Shown here one piece after another: positions 55,002 through 64,000 of a stretch of DNA of 64,000 nucleotides. A program made the position numbers and the translations under genes. Source of the DNA: JAIQFL01 sp035295745 (GTDB lineage Bacteria; Acidobacteriota; Terriglobia; Bryobacterales; Bryobacteraceae); NCBI GenBank assembly GCA_035295745.1, contig DATGIL010000073.1:62001-126000 (forward strand). The letters are read 5' to 3'. The notes below the pieces were generated by a model, which saw only the letters and a program-made list of their open reading frames with translations, was not told the DNA's origin and ran no database searches. Numbering within the stretch: the stretch's first letter is position 1; every line of letters begins with the position of its first letter.

Positions 55002-55670
55002 ATGCTTTCACGGATTCAGTTTGTCGCACTGGCACTCGCCGCGACCACGGCGGCTGTTCTGTCGGCCTATCAAGAGACATCGTCTACTCCCGGAGCCGGA
55101 CGCGGATGGAAGTCCATGTTCGACGGCGGATCTCTACATGGATGGCGGGAAACTCCGTTTTCAGGTCATAGCAAGGTGCATGTGGTGGACGGCACGATCG
55201 TTCTGGAGAAGGGCATCCTGACAGGAATCACCTGGACAGATTCGTTTCCCAAGTCGAATTATGAAGTTCGGCTCGAAGCTGCCAGGGTGGACGGGCACGA
55301 CTTCTTCGCCGGTGTCACTTTCCCGGTCCACGACGCACACTGCTCATGGATCAATGGCGGTTGGGGTGGAATGGTGGTGGGACTTTCCAGCCTCGACAGT
55401 ATGGACGCCTCCGAGAACGACACCACCATCATGCGCACCTTTGAAACGGGGAGATGGTATGCGCTGCGGCTGCGCGTCACCGACGTTCGGATCCAGGCGT
55501 GGATCGATGAGGAACTGGTGGTTGACGCCTACATCGGCGACCGGGCGATCGGCCTGCGGCCCGGGGAGATCGAGTTGTCGAGGCCATTTGGCATCGCGTC
55601 GTATGCAACGACTGCGAAGCTGCGGAAACTCGAGTACCGCCTGATATCGCCATCGGACAAGGAACTCTGA
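55002..55670 (+). CDS. Secreted DUF1080-like (laminin-G/concanavalin-fold) protein
   Basis: A 222-residue exported protein (signal peptide 1-23) of a single beta-sandwich. The DUF1080/3-keto-disaccharide-hydrolase-like signature is visible: WKSMFDGGSLHGWRE near residue 36, DGTIVLEKG, NYEVRLEAARVDGHDFFAGVTFPV, and the closing WYALRLRVTDVRIQAWIDEEL. The family binds or cleaves modified sugars in the envelope of Planctomycetes and Acidobacteria. It is divergent from the Gfo/Idh oxidoreductase, which could produce or use the same 3-keto sugar (inference from the family pairing). Confidence 0.82.
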   Translation: MLSRIQFVALALAATTAAVLSAYQETSSTPGAGRGWKSMFDGGSLHGWRETPFSGHSKVHVVDGTIVLEKGILTGITWTDSFPKSNYEVRLEAARVDGHDFFAGVTFPVHDAHCSWINGGWGGMVVGLSSLDSMDASENDTTIMRTFETGRWYALRLRVTDVRIQAWIDEELVVDAYIGDRAIGLRPGEIELSRPFGIASYATTAKLRKLEYRLISPSDKEL

Positions 55671-55861
55671 CGGATCGGAAGATTGGGGAGAGCGCAGGTC
55701 GACAGGCGCCTGCCCTTACCTCATTCAGGTCGAGATGCGCGGTTCCTCCCTGGCGCTCATCCATCGACGCAACCTGGCTCAACTGGCCGCGACTCGACCT
55801 GCCCAGACACGAACCGTCACTGCTCGAATTGACGAGCGCCCTTCCGCCCGTGACAGCCTCG

Positions 55862-58800
55862 TTAGAAACGGAAACGCAGCCCGAGTTCGACGATGCGCAT
55901 TGGCTGCACGTTCGTCAGCGAGACCAGCCCTTCCCCGTTGATGTAACCCTGGAATGCCGGCTTGCCCGCCGCTACCTGGTTCGCCGCCAGTTGCGCTCCG
56001 GTATTGATGATGGTGAAGCCATCCGAGAAGTTGGGGCCGTTCGCCTTGTACTGGATGGAGGTGTTGGTATTGATGCGGCGCACCTGGTTGAAAGGATTGA
56101 AGGCGTTGATGCGCAGCTCAAAGCCGTACTTCTCCTTCACCCGGATAGTCTTAATGAGGCTCATGTCGTTGGTGAAGCTTCCCAGTCCGTTGAGGAAGTT
56201 TCGCGGCCCCACACCCGTGGTGGCAAGTCCGGGAAGCCCCAGGCCGGTAGCATCGAAATACAGCGGGGCGCTGGCATTGTTCGGCGACCCGGTGACCTGG
56301 AGGCGGGGCGTCAGGTCCGGTGTACCCAGGAAAATGTTGCCCAGGCTCACGCTGGTGGTGCTGGTGGCTTGCTGAATGCTGAATGACGGCGAGTACGGCG
56401 CGCCGCTGAAGGCGGTGAAGACGCCTGCGAAGCGCCAGTCGTCCAGCACGCGGCGCCCGAATCCGTTATCGAAGTGCAGGATATGCGAGAACTTCGGCAC
56501 GTCGTACGAGTAGCTGGCGTTGAACACGTGGCGGCGATCGTTGGCCAGCACATAGCCCGTGTATTGCTGCCAGTTCGAGCTGAACAAGCCTTGATTTTCC
56601 AGATTGCCCGCAGTCTTGGCCAGCGTGTAAGCTGCCTGAAAAGAGAGCCCGTGACTGAGTCGCTTGCCTACGGTGACCTGCATCGAATTGTAATGCGCGT
56701 TGCCGCTGTTTTCGTTCATGGTCAGCGAGTTGTATCCCGGGTATGGACGCATGATCGAAGGATCCGCTGCATTGCTGCCGGGCAGCGGGTTGGGATTGCT
56801 GGCCGACACCGTTCCCGCGAAATTGCTGCCGGGATTGCTCGGATCGATGTAGCGTGAATTGTAAGCGGCCCCCAGGGGCACAGCGTTCAGGTTGAACTGG
56901 ATGGGCTGATGGCGCTGCAGATTGCCTACGTAGGCGACGTCGAGCACCATCTGCCCCGGCAGCACACGCTGCACCGACATGCTGTAGTCGTAGATGGTCG
57001 GCACCTTGCGGCTGGAGGTGTCCGTGGCGCCCAGGCTGAGGATGCCGATGGGGCTGACGTTGGCCGAATTCTGCAGTGTGGACAGGCTGGTGAGCACGAT
57101 GCTGGTCTGCCCGGCGTTGCCGTTTTCAAACGCGTTGAGTGCCTGCGCGATGTTGGGCCGATTGTAGCCCCATCCGAAACCGCCGCGGATTACGGTCTTG
57201 TCGCTGCTTCCCGGCGACCACGCAAAACCGCCGCGTGGCGCAAACAGGATGGACTTGGGATCCAGAATGCCGGCGTTCCCGATGCCGTTCGTGCCGAACG
57301 CCGCGACCCCGTCGCGTGGATTGCCCGAGCCTGGCACGATCGTGTACTTCAGAATGTTGGTCAGGGTGGCTGGCAGAGGGTTGTTCGGATTGGCCGGGTC
57401 GATCACCTGCTTGGGACTGGCGGGATCGAGCACGTACAGGCGCGGCGCGCTGGCCGCATTCCACAAGCTCGGCACAAACGTCGCGTCGTTGGTGTTGGCG
57501 GGATTGAGTTCGTGCTGCGACGGCATGTGGTACATGCGAACGCCATAATCGAGCGTCAGGTTGTGACGTATTTTCCAGGTGTCCTGAATGTAGAAATCGG
57601 TGTCTTCGTAGGCCGCGTCTTTGTGCGCGATGTACTGCGTCTGCGTGAAGCTGTTGAGCGAGCCCAGCAGCAGGTTCGAGGGACCGTAACCGGTATCGAA
57701 TGGGCTGTTGGCATTCGGCGAGAAATCGAAGGTGCCCTTGTCGTTGCCCGCTCCCGGTCCGCTGCTGTCGTCTTCGTTCTTATAGTTGCGGATGTGCAGG
57801 ATGCCGAACTTGATGATATGGGTGCCTTTCGACCAGGTGAAGTTGCTCGAGAACTGGTATTCGTTGGTGTACGAATCGGCCGGGGTGCGCGGAAATGCGA
57901 AGGCCGGATAGGTGCCGAAGGTCATCGCCGGCAGGATGTCGTTGGTCGGCTTGTAAGTGAGCGGAAGGCCCTCCAGGCCGGTAGTCATCTTACTCAGAGA
58001 CGACGGATTCACCAGGATCCAATCCACGCGATCGAAGCTGTAGGCCACCAGCGCGTCCATCACGAAATTCGGCGAGAAGGTCCTGGTAAACGTCCCGGCA
58101 GCCGCGCGATCGGGGCGCGGGCGCTTGAGTATCGCGTTCGGCAGGTTGCCCGACGTGATGTTGATGTTGGGACCCGCCTCGGTTCCGCCGTCCTCTGTGT
58201 ATCGCCCTGACAGGCGGTTGTTCGCACTGATGTTCCAATCGACTTTGCCGGTGCTGTCCCAGCGTGGCATGGTGAGTTGCGACTCGAAGTTGTAGTTCAC
58301 CGAGAGGCTGCCGGCGACGTTGGGCTCGGGAAAGAGCTTCATGACTGCCGTGCCCAGCGGATTGATCTGCGACGCCGGGATGATGTTTCCCGGGTACGGA
58401 ATGCCGTTGGCCCCGTTGGTGAGCTGCGTACCCGGCTGATAAATTACCTGCTGTTTTCCGGTACTCGGATTGATGGTCTGCGAGAAGTCTCCCTGGCGTT
58501 CCAGGTCGGTGGGAGTGCGGCTCTGCGTAGTGTTCGTCGGGGTGGTCTGGATGAAGTTCTCGTAGTTATAAAAGAAGAACAGCTTGTTCTTCTTGATGGG
58601 TCCGCCCAGATTGCCGCCTACGTAGTTGTAGCGGTATTTCGGACGTGGAATCGCGGTCCCGCAGGCGACACAGTTATTCGACCAGCTATTGGCGTTGAGA
58701 TCTTCATTGCGGAAATCGTCGAAGCCCATCCCGTGGAAGGTGTTCGTGCCCGACTTCGTGATCACATTGATCACATTGCCCGCGCGATAGCCGTACTGCG

Positions 58801-59512
58801 CCTGAAAATTATTCGTCAGCACCGAGACTTCTTCGATAGACTCCGCGCTTGGTGCGACTGTAGTCTTCGCGTCGCTGCCTTGGTCAACGATACTGCCGCC
58901 GTCCAGATTCACCTGCGTCGTGCCCACCGGCTTGCCGTTGATGCGGAAGTCGGCGTATCCCGTAGCCGTGTATTCGCGGCCGTTGAACGCGATGCTGTTG
59001 TTGGTGGAGGCGATCGCGTTCGCGCCCGGCACCACCTTCAGCAGGGTGACCCAGTTGCGGCCGGCCAACGGGATGTCGTTTACCTGTGAGGCGTTGATGG
59101 CATCCATGCGTGTCGCGGTATCTTTGACCAAGTCCTGATTCGCTGTCACCGTGACCGTCTCGACGGGTCCTCCACCGACTTCGAGAGTCAATTTCCCGAG
59201 GGAGACCTGTTGATAGGCGCTCACGTCGAGGTTCTCGATTTGCCGGTCCCGGAACCCCGGCGCGGTGACCGTCAAAGTGTAGTGACCCACGGCCACGGAG
59301 GGGAAGATGAAGATCCCTTCTGCATTGGCAGCGGTGGAGAATGCCGTTTGGGTGGCAGTTTCGATCAGGCGCAAGGTGGCGTGGGGAAGCTTTGCGCCGC
59401 TTGGGTCGACCACTTCTCCGGTAATCGATCCCAAACCGGTCTGTCCGTAGAAAGGCAAGCCGATGGAAAGAAACGCCAAAATGGCAACGACGGGACGCGG
59501 TCGTGGAGTCAT
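55862..59512 (-). CDS. Oar-like TonB-dependent receptor with carboxypeptidase-regulatory domain
   Basis: A 1216-residue outer-membrane protein. Signal peptide 1-23; a CarboxypepD-reg-like domain (27-105: ITGEVVDPSGAKLPHATLRL, FIFPSVAVGHYTLTVTAPGF); a plug domain (about 120-230) with VTVTANQDLVKDTATRM and IPLAGRNWVTLLKVVPGA; and a C-terminal beta-barrel (about 250-1216) ending GLRFRF, a typical OmpA-like terminal Phe. The many NN/FNPFNQVRR features match the Oar family common in Acidobacteria. Its substrate is probably a large oligosaccharide, peptide or siderophore, but this is inference. It is transcribed alone, divergent from the sigma factor operon. Confidence 0.9.
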   Translation of the reverse strand: MTPRPRPVVAILAFLSIGLPFYGQTGLGSITGEVVDPSGAKLPHATLRLIETATQTAFSTAANAEGIFIFPSVAVGHYTLTVTAPGFRDRQIENLDVSAYQQVSLGKLTLEVGGGPVETVTVTANQDLVKDTATRMDAINASQVNDIPLAGRNWVTLLKVVPGANAIASTNNSIAFNGREYTATGYADFRINGKPVGTTQVNLDGGSIVDQGSDAKTTVAPSAESIEEVSVLTNNFQAQYGYRAGNVINVITKSGTNTFHGMGFDDFRNEDLNANSWSNNCVACGTAIPRPKYRYNYVGGNLGGPIKKNKLFFFYNYENFIQTTPTNTTQSRTPTDLERQGDFSQTINPSTGKQQVIYQPGTQLTNGANGIPYPGNIIPASQINPLGTAVMKLFPEPNVAGSLSVNYNFESQLTMPRWDSTGKVDWNISANNRLSGRYTEDGGTEAGPNINITSGNLPNAILKRPRPDRAAAGTFTRTFSPNFVMDALVAYSFDRVDWILVNPSSLSKMTTGLEGLPLTYKPTNDILPAMTFGTYPAFAFPRTPADSYTNEYQFSSNFTWSKGTHIIKFGILHIRNYKNEDDSSGPGAGNDKGTFDFSPNANSPFDTGYGPSNLLLGSLNSFTQTQYIAHKDAAYEDTDFYIQDTWKIRHNLTLDYGVRMYHMPSQHELNPANTNDATFVPSLWNAASAPRLYVLDPASPKQVIDPANPNNPLPATLTNILKYTIVPGSGNPRDGVAAFGTNGIGNAGILDPKSILFAPRGGFAWSPGSSDKTVIRGGFGWGYNRPNIAQALNAFENGNAGQTSIVLTSLSTLQNSANVSPIGILSLGATDTSSRKVPTIYDYSMSVQRVLPGQMVLDVAYVGNLQRHQPIQFNLNAVPLGAAYNSRYIDPSNPGSNFAGTVSASNPNPLPGSNAADPSIMRPYPGYNSLTMNENSGNAHYNSMQVTVGKRLSHGLSFQAAYTLAKTAGNLENQGLFSSNWQQYTGYVLANDRRHVFNASYSYDVPKFSHILHFDNGFGRRVLDDWRFAGVFTAFSGAPYSPSFSIQQATSTTSVSLGNIFLGTPDLTPRLQVTGSPNNASAPLYFDATGLGLPGLATTGVGPRNFLNGLGSFTNDMSLIKTIRVKEKYGFELRINAFNPFNQVRRINTNTSIQYKANGPNFSDGFTIINTGAQLAANQVAAGKPAFQGYINGEGLVSLTNVQPMRIVELGLRFRF

Positions 59513-59612
59513 AAAGGTTTAATCATTATTACCATGGAAACCGCTTACAGCAAGGAATATTTATCGTTATTTTCGGGAGTTTACGACTCGTGCCGCGATG
59601 TGAGACAACGCC

Positions 59613-59662
59613 GTGGCGCAAACACACCTGGTCACCTCTCGACACGCACGTCGAGACTTTTT
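59613..59662 (+). repeat. Dispersed double-hairpin element, copy E (variant stem)
   Basis: GTGGCGCAAACACACCTGGT, then the second stem TCTCGAC-ACGCAC-GTCGAGA (59637-59656), followed by CTTTTT. The first stem is weak, and the second stem differs from copy B but remains perfectly paired. It lies in the divergent gap between the TonB receptor and sigma factor genes, the only feature seen in 59513-59827. Confidence 0.75.
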
Positions 59663-59827
59663 GGTGTGGCTCCCATCCCGGCCGGGAAAATTAATCACCG
59701 CTCTGCCCAAATCCGTCGTTCTGAACCGTTGTAATAGAAGACTGCTTGTCAGTGACCTATGATCTTCCCGCGACGAGTCGCCGTACGGCACGCCATTCCG
59801 CGTTTGGAGGAGGATGCCGCCAAACCT

Positions 59828-60337
59828 ATGAGCGCCGCGGAAGCCCTGGAACGCCACTTTGCCGAGCACTACGAGCCTCTCTTTCGGTTCCTCCGCACCT
59901 GCGGAGCCCCGGAGCCGGTAGCCGAAGACCTCTCCCAGGAGGCATTCCTTCGCCTTTACCAGCACCTGAAAGAAGACCGCCCCGGACACAACCTGCGTGC
60001 CTGGCTGTTTCGCGTCGCCTACCGCCTCTGGGTGGACCGTTGCCGCCTGGGACAGCGCGAAACCGGCGTGCAGGAAAGCGTGTGGGAGGTGTGGAACCAG
60101 GCGCTTCGCGATCCGGCGCCGAACGTCGAGCGCGAGTTGCTGGCGCGCGAACGGCGCGAATGGCTGTCGGCCGCCATGCTGCGGCTCTCGGAAGTAGAAC
60201 GCCAGGCGCTTCACCTCCGGTCTGATGGCCTGAAGTATGGCGAGATCGCCGAAGTGCTCGGAATCGGGTATTGGCGCGTGGTCGAAGCAGTCCGCAGAGC
60301 ACTCGATGTTTTAGGGGAGGAAGCCCATGGCCGCTGA
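59828..60337 (+). CDS. ECF-type RNA polymerase sigma factor
   Basis: A 169-residue sigma factor (an upstream ATG at 59759 gives 192 residues; GGAGGAGGA at 59806 fits either choice poorly). Region 2 is EHYEPLFRFLRTCGAPEPVAEDLSQEAFLRLY with the -10-recognition helix RAWLFRVAYRLWVDRCR. Region 4 is LSEVERQALHLRSDGLKYGEIAEVLGI followed by VVEAVRRALDVL. It is followed directly by a zinc-binding anti-sigma-like gene and a TonB receptor, the common arrangement for sigma-controlled nutrient-receptor systems. Promoter recognition sequences were not identified. Confidence 0.87.
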   Translation: MSAAEALERHFAEHYEPLFRFLRTCGAPEPVAEDLSQEAFLRLYQHLKEDRPGHNLRAWLFRVAYRLWVDRCRLGQRETGVQESVWEVWNQALRDPAPNVERELLARERREWLSAAMLRLSEVERQALHLRSDGLKYGEIAEVLGIGYWRVVEAVRRALDVLGEEAHGR

Positions 60338-61856
60338 GCCACGTTGGACCGCCGGCAACCATCCGGAGCCCGAACAGCTCTTGCTCGCCACCGAGGGTCA
60401 GCTTGCGAGCGAAAAGGCGGAACCGGTGCTGGATCACATTCAACAATGCTGGCAATGCCGCTCCCGGGTGGAGAGCTTCTCGCGGGGCATCGAGGCCTAC
60501 CTCAAATTCCGCGAAACCATGCTTGACCCGGCGGCCGCTCCGCAACCCGGCGGATGGCTCCGTCTCTCCTCCCGTTTGGCGGCCGTGACAGAACCAACTG
60601 CGGCGGCGAAGAAGCCTTTCTTCGCGCGAGTCCCACGGGGAGTTTGGCTGGCAGCTTCTTTGACGGCCGCGGGCGTGATCGCCGCGGTGCTCCTTTATCC
60701 CGAGCCGGTCACCGCGCAATCGGTCCTCGATCGGGCGGTTCGCGCGGACGCCGGCGCGAGAATGCCTGCGGTACAACGCGTGCGGGTGCGGCGCGGCGGC
60801 CAAATTCTGGCACAGAGCGATTCGGTTCTGAACCAGGCCCGGATCGATCGCGCGCGTCCCTTGAGCGTCGCTCCTTTTCGCGAATGGCACGACTCGCTGA
60901 AGTCTCGCGAGGACTCGGTCGCCGCGCTCGCCGATGAGATCCGCGTGCAGACGACAACGACGGAAGGATTGATCTCGCTGGCTACCTTGACCCTGGCGCG
61001 TGCCACCTACGAGCCACATGCCAAACACGTCGAACTCCGCGACGGAATCGTAATCGATGTGGACTCTGCGCCTGCGATACCGGAAGCACCTGTGACCGAA
61101 TCCACGGCGGGAGTGCACGAACCCCATCCGGCAAAGGCGGCGATCGCGGCCGAGGAACGGGACGCGCTGGAGGTGGAAGTCCGCTGGGCGCTGCGCCGCA
61201 TCGATGCCGATCTGGGGGAGCCGCTTGAAATTCAGGCCGCAGGTGACGACTTGATCATCAGCGGCACGTTGGACGATGCCGCGCGCCGCGATCAGATCGC
61301 CGAAGCGCTGCGCGGAATGGCGCGCGTCTCCACTCGGCTACAGTTGGCCATTCCCGATACGGATTTGCTCGCCAAGTCGCAACCCATCGACACCGGCGGC
61401 GACCTGCCCGGTCCGCTGCTCACTTCGCGGTTGGCGGCGGATTTCCCGGATACCGAACGCCGGCGCGCCTTTGTGTCGCAGGCGCTCCATCTCGCTCGCG
61501 ACATTGTGCGGCACAGTTGGGCATTGCGCCGCTTGGCCGAGCGCTACGCCCCGTCATCGGTGGCTGCCCTGCCTCCAGAAGCGCGGGCCTCGCTATTGCG
61601 GCTGGTAGCGGCACATCAGAGCGCCATCGATGCGGCCGCACAACAGGCATCGACGATTTGGAAGCCATATGCCGAACTGGACGCGCACGCAGTCCGCGCC
61701 CGAGCGGACTGGCAGACCGCATCGCGGAGTGCCCTCGAAGCGGCGCAAACCTTTGACCACATCACCGCGCGCCTTTTGGCCGCGGGCGGCGACGATAATC
61801 TCAGCTCCGTAGAAGCCCTGCTTCAACTTCAGGAGAATTACCGGCGGTTGCGATGA
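60327..61856 (+). CDS. Membrane anti-sigma factor with zinc-binding motif
   Basis: A 509-residue protein. The N-terminal 50 residues carry LDHIQQCWQC (His37, Cys41, Cys44), the H-x3-C-x2-C zinc site of anti-sigma factors. One membrane helix (105-124, GVWLAASLTAAGVIAAVLL) separates it from a large extracytoplasmic domain of alpha-helical, Ala/Arg-rich sequence (130-509) that may sense the receptor state or an envelope signal. It overlaps the sigma gene by 11 bp and the following receptor gene by 4 bp. The long periplasmic part is more typical of anti-sigma factors that work with TonB receptors (FecR-like), though no FecR domain is recognised. Confidence 0.8.
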   Translation: MAAEPRWTAGNHPEPEQLLLATEGQLASEKAEPVLDHIQQCWQCRSRVESFSRGIEAYLKFRETMLDPAAAPQPGGWLRLSSRLAAVTEPTAAAKKPFFARVPRGVWLAASLTAAGVIAAVLLYPEPVTAQSVLDRAVRADAGARMPAVQRVRVRRGGQILAQSDSVLNQARIDRARPLSVAPFREWHDSLKSREDSVAALADEIRVQTTTTEGLISLATLTLARATYEPHAKHVELRDGIVIDVDSAPAIPEAPVTESTAGVHEPHPAKAAIAAEERDALEVEVRWALRRIDADLGEPLEIQAAGDDLIISGTLDDAARRDQIAEALRGMARVSTRLQLAIPDTDLLAKSQPIDTGGDLPGPLLTSRLAADFPDTERRRAFVSQALHLARDIVRHSWALRRLAERYAPSSVAALPPEARASLLRLVAAHQSAIDAAAQQASTIWKPYAELDAHAVRARADWQTASRSALEAAQTFDHITARLLAAGGDDNLSSVEALLQLQENYRRLR

Positions 61857-64000
61857 AACTCTCACTCCTTCTCCTGGCGCCCGCCGTACTTTGCGCTCAG
61901 AACGCGACCCTTTCGGGCCTCGTGAAAGACGCCGCGCAGGGCGCCATTCCCGAAGCCAGCCTGATTGTCTCGCAGGCGGAGGCAGGTGTCGAACGGACGG
62001 CGAAATCGAATATCTCCGGGCTGTACGGAATCACGGCGCTGCCACCAGGACACTACCGGATCACGGTAGAAGCACCCGGCTTCCAGCCCAAGTCGCTCGA
62101 GAACATCGAACTGCAGCCGGACCAGAACGCCAGGCTCGACTTCACCCTGGAAGGCGCCGCCGCGGAGATCCGCGGATCAGTCACGGATGCGCATGGCGGC
62201 GAAGCGCTCGCGGGCACTCAGATCCAACTCGCCGGGACCCCGTATCGTGTCGCCTCAGATGCCACCGGGCATTTCCGCATGACAGGTATACCTGCCGGCG
62301 AATACGTGCTCAACGTCTCTACGGTGGGCTATCACATGGAGAGGCACGTGGTGCGTCTCTCGGCTGGTGGCAGTACCGACGTGAGTGTCGTGCTGACACC
62401 CGATACGCTGCGGCAGTCGGAAACCGTAAACGCGCAGACCGATCCCTTCGAGAGTTCGCACGGCGACAGCCCCGACGTCATCAAACTGGCCGGCACCGAC
62501 GCCAAGAATCTGGGCAGCGTGCTCGCCGACGACCCTCTGCGCGCGGTCCAGGCACTTCCCGGCGTCACGTCGAATCGCGATGTGGAAGCGCGCTTCTCAT
62601 TGCGTGGCGCCGGATTCGACCGCATCGGCCTCTACCTGGACGGAGTCCTGCTGCACGAGCCGTTTCACGTGCCGAACAACACCGAGGAAGACGGATCCGT
62701 CACAGCGTTCAATCCCGACATGGTGGAGGAAATGGAACTGCACAAGGGCGCCTTCCCGGTGCGTTTCGAGGACCGCACGGTGGGCATCCTCGACGTGGAG
62801 ACTCGCGACGGCACACGCAATGCGATGCATTTCCAGGGCAGCGCCAGTGCGAGTTTGGCCGGCGGGCTGGCGGAGGGACCATTCGGTGGTTCGGCGCAAG
62901 CGAAACCGAAGGGCTCGTGGCTGGTGGCGGTGCGCAAAAGCTATCTGCAATACATTTTGCACGAGCTTTCGTCCAGTTCGAGCAACATTCCCGTGTTCAA
63001 CATGGAAGACGTGCAGGCGCGATTCACCTATGATCTCTCGGCAAAAACGACCCTGACTTTTTCCATGCTGGAAAGCTACTCCGGCCTCAACCAGTCCAAT
63101 CGCACCAATCCGAACGTGAACACCGTTCTGCTCGGGCACTACCACTACTCGTTGGCGAATCTCGCCTGGAAATACGCGCCCACTTCGCGGCTTCTCTTCG
63201 TGAGCCATCTGGCGTGGATGCGCGAGAAGGGTGACGACACGGGGCGATCCGCCGCTCCCTTGGCTGGCGGCTACTACGGCGAGTGGGTGTCGAACTCGAC
63301 GGCCACATGGTCATGGGGCAAAGGTTCGCCCCTCGAAGCGGGATTTTCACTGCGAAAGATCCGCAGTGACGAATTCACAAACCAGTATCCAACCTCCGCC
63401 GGTCTTCCGCTTTTGATCGATCATTCCGACGGTACTGCGCTGCGTCTGGGAGGATACGTTCAGCAGTCGTGGAACATTTGGGCTGGGCGGTTGCGGTTAA
63501 CCGCCGGTGCCCGCTGGGACCATGACTCGATCGACAATGTCTCGGTGGTGTCTCCGCAGTTCGCGGCGTCGCTGGGCTTGACGAAGGCCACGCGCCTGCA
63601 ACTGGGCTGGAGCCAGGACGCGCAGTACCCGGAGGTCTCCGTGTTTCTCTCCCCCTTCGGGAACCGCGGCCTGCTGCCCGAGCGGTCGCAACACGCGGTG
63701 GTGGCGCTGGAGCGGCGCATCGGGCAACGCACCCGTTTGCGCGCCGAATTCTACGACCGGGAAGACCGGCACTTGCTGTCGCAGCCGTTGCTGGATCCGC
63801 GGATTCTGAACGGCTTCCTCTTCCTCCCTCCTACCGATCCGCTCTATTACAACTCGCTGCGAGGCCATTCGCGCGGCTTCGAGATCTTCCTGCAACGCAG
63901 CAGCGCCAATCGCTTTTCGGGCTGGATCTCCTACGCCTACGGCCATGACACCATGCACGATGCCGCGGTCCCTCCCGCGCCCGCCATCCAGTTCCCTTCC
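61853..64000 (+). CDS. TonB-dependent receptor with two carboxypeptidase-regulatory domains, partial (runs off the window)
   Basis: Starts at ATG 61853, overlapping the anti-sigma stop by 4 bp, and is open for 716 codons to the right edge with no stop. Signal peptide 1-15 (MKLSLLLLAPAVLCAQ), then two beta-sandwich regulatory domains (18-100: LSGLVKDAAQGAIPEASLIV; and about 103-180: IRGSVTDAHGGEALAGTQIQL), a plug (about 200-330: LADDPLRAVQALPGVTSN, RFSLRGAGFDRIGLYLDGV) and the start of a beta-barrel. It would be the cargo receptor of the sigma/anti-sigma operon. A frame-shifted open reading frame inside (61891-63033) is an artefact of high GC. Confidence 0.88.
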   Translation, partial: MKLSLLLLAPAVLCAQNATLSGLVKDAAQGAIPEASLIVSQAEAGVERTAKSNISGLYGITALPPGHYRITVEAPGFQPKSLENIELQPDQNARLDFTLEGAAAEIRGSVTDAHGGEALAGTQIQLAGTPYRVASDATGHFRMTGIPAGEYVLNVSTVGYHMERHVVRLSAGGSTDVSVVLTPDTLRQSETVNAQTDPFESSHGDSPDVIKLAGTDAKNLGSVLADDPLRAVQALPGVTSNRDVEARFSLRGAGFDRIGLYLDGVLLHEPFHVPNNTEEDGSVTAFNPDMVEEMELHKGAFPVRFEDRTVGILDVETRDGTRNAMHFQGSASASLAGGLAEGPFGGSAQAKPKGSWLVAVRKSYLQYILHELSSSSSNIPVFNMEDVQARFTYDLSAKTTLTFSMLESYSGLNQSNRTNPNVNTVLLGHYHYSLANLAWKYAPTSRLLFVSHLAWMREKGDDTGRSAAPLAGGYYGEWVSNSTATWSWGKGSPLEAGFSLRKIRSDEFTNQYPTSAGLPLLIDHSDGTALRLGGYVQQSWNIWAGRLRLTAGARWDHDSIDNVSVVSPQFAASLGLTKATRLQLGWSQDAQYPEVSVFLSPFGNRGLLPERSQHAVVALERRIGQRTRLRAEFYDREDRHLLSQPLLDPRILNGFLFLPPTDPLYYNSLRGHSRGFEIFLQRSSANRFSGWISYAYGHDTMHDAAVPPAPAIQFPS

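Noticed and set aside
56909..58210. 433-codon frame opposite the large TonB receptor
   Set aside because: Antisense; no start context or recognisable domain.
61891..63033. Open frame of 380 codons on the plus strand
   Set aside because: It overlaps, out of frame, a clear TonB receptor with signal peptide and domain motifs starting at 61853; its arginine-rich composition is a high-GC artefact.

Overview
The window is a high-GC bacterial chromosome segment, densely coding on both strands. Its gene content points to an acidobacterium, most likely of the Solibacter/Bryobacter type: an 'orphan' MacB/FtsX-type ABC permease with no ATPase beside it, large Oar-like TonB receptors with N-terminal carboxypeptidase-regulatory domains, secreted GH3, Gfo/Idh and DUF1080 proteins, a TPR lipoprotein-like secretory protein, and many intergenic palindromic repeats. 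The assignment is inference from gene content; no rRNA or tRNA gene was found.

Layout. 0-4 kb: a three-subunit molybdenum hydroxylase of the PaoABC type. 4-8.6 kb: a repeat array, a GH79-like hydrolase and a small secreted protein under a TetR regulator with a textbook operator, then a secreted M19 dipeptidase. 8.8-16.3 kb: the AmmeMemoRadiSam pair (radical SAM enzyme plus Memo-AMMECR1 fusion), a PilZ protein, a CCA-adding enzyme with XerD, and secreted or membrane proteins. 16.4-20.2 kb: a HEAT-repeat gene broken by frameshifts, then a compact operon of two trypsin-like proteases without signal peptides and a LuxR regulator whose receiver lacks the phospho-acceptor Asp. 20.7-21.6 kb: an isolated lower-GC gene with an HNH-like Cys/His pattern.

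21.8-31.4 kb is the most interesting region. One co-directional run encodes a membrane SpoIIE/RsbU phosphatase, a degenerate SIR2-TIR protein, an nSTAND1-like NTPase with a WD40 C-terminus (overlapping the TIR gene by 4 bp), an RsbV-type STAS antagonist, an RsbW-type kinase and a purine permease. It looks like a TIR/STAND conflict module nested inside a partner-switching signalling cassette.

31.4-50 kb: an SDR, a 106-bp-period repeat array, the ABC permease, a MoxR-DUF58-BatA-VWA operon with a G-rich inverted repeat inside it, a type-B carboxylesterase, a beta-lactamase-like/NamZ (DUF1343) fusion and a membrane M48 protease. 50-64 kb: a GH3 glucosidase, a TAT-exported Gfo/Idh oxidoreductase divergent from a DUF1080-like protein, a 1216-residue TonB receptor, and an ECF sigma, anti-sigma and TonB receptor operon that runs off the right edge.

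Two families of intergenic elements recur. One is a tandem double hairpin (at least seven copies or fragments) whose stems show compensatory changes. The other is a CGAGCC...GGCTCG unit that forms tandem arrays in both places where it occurs, each between convergent genes.
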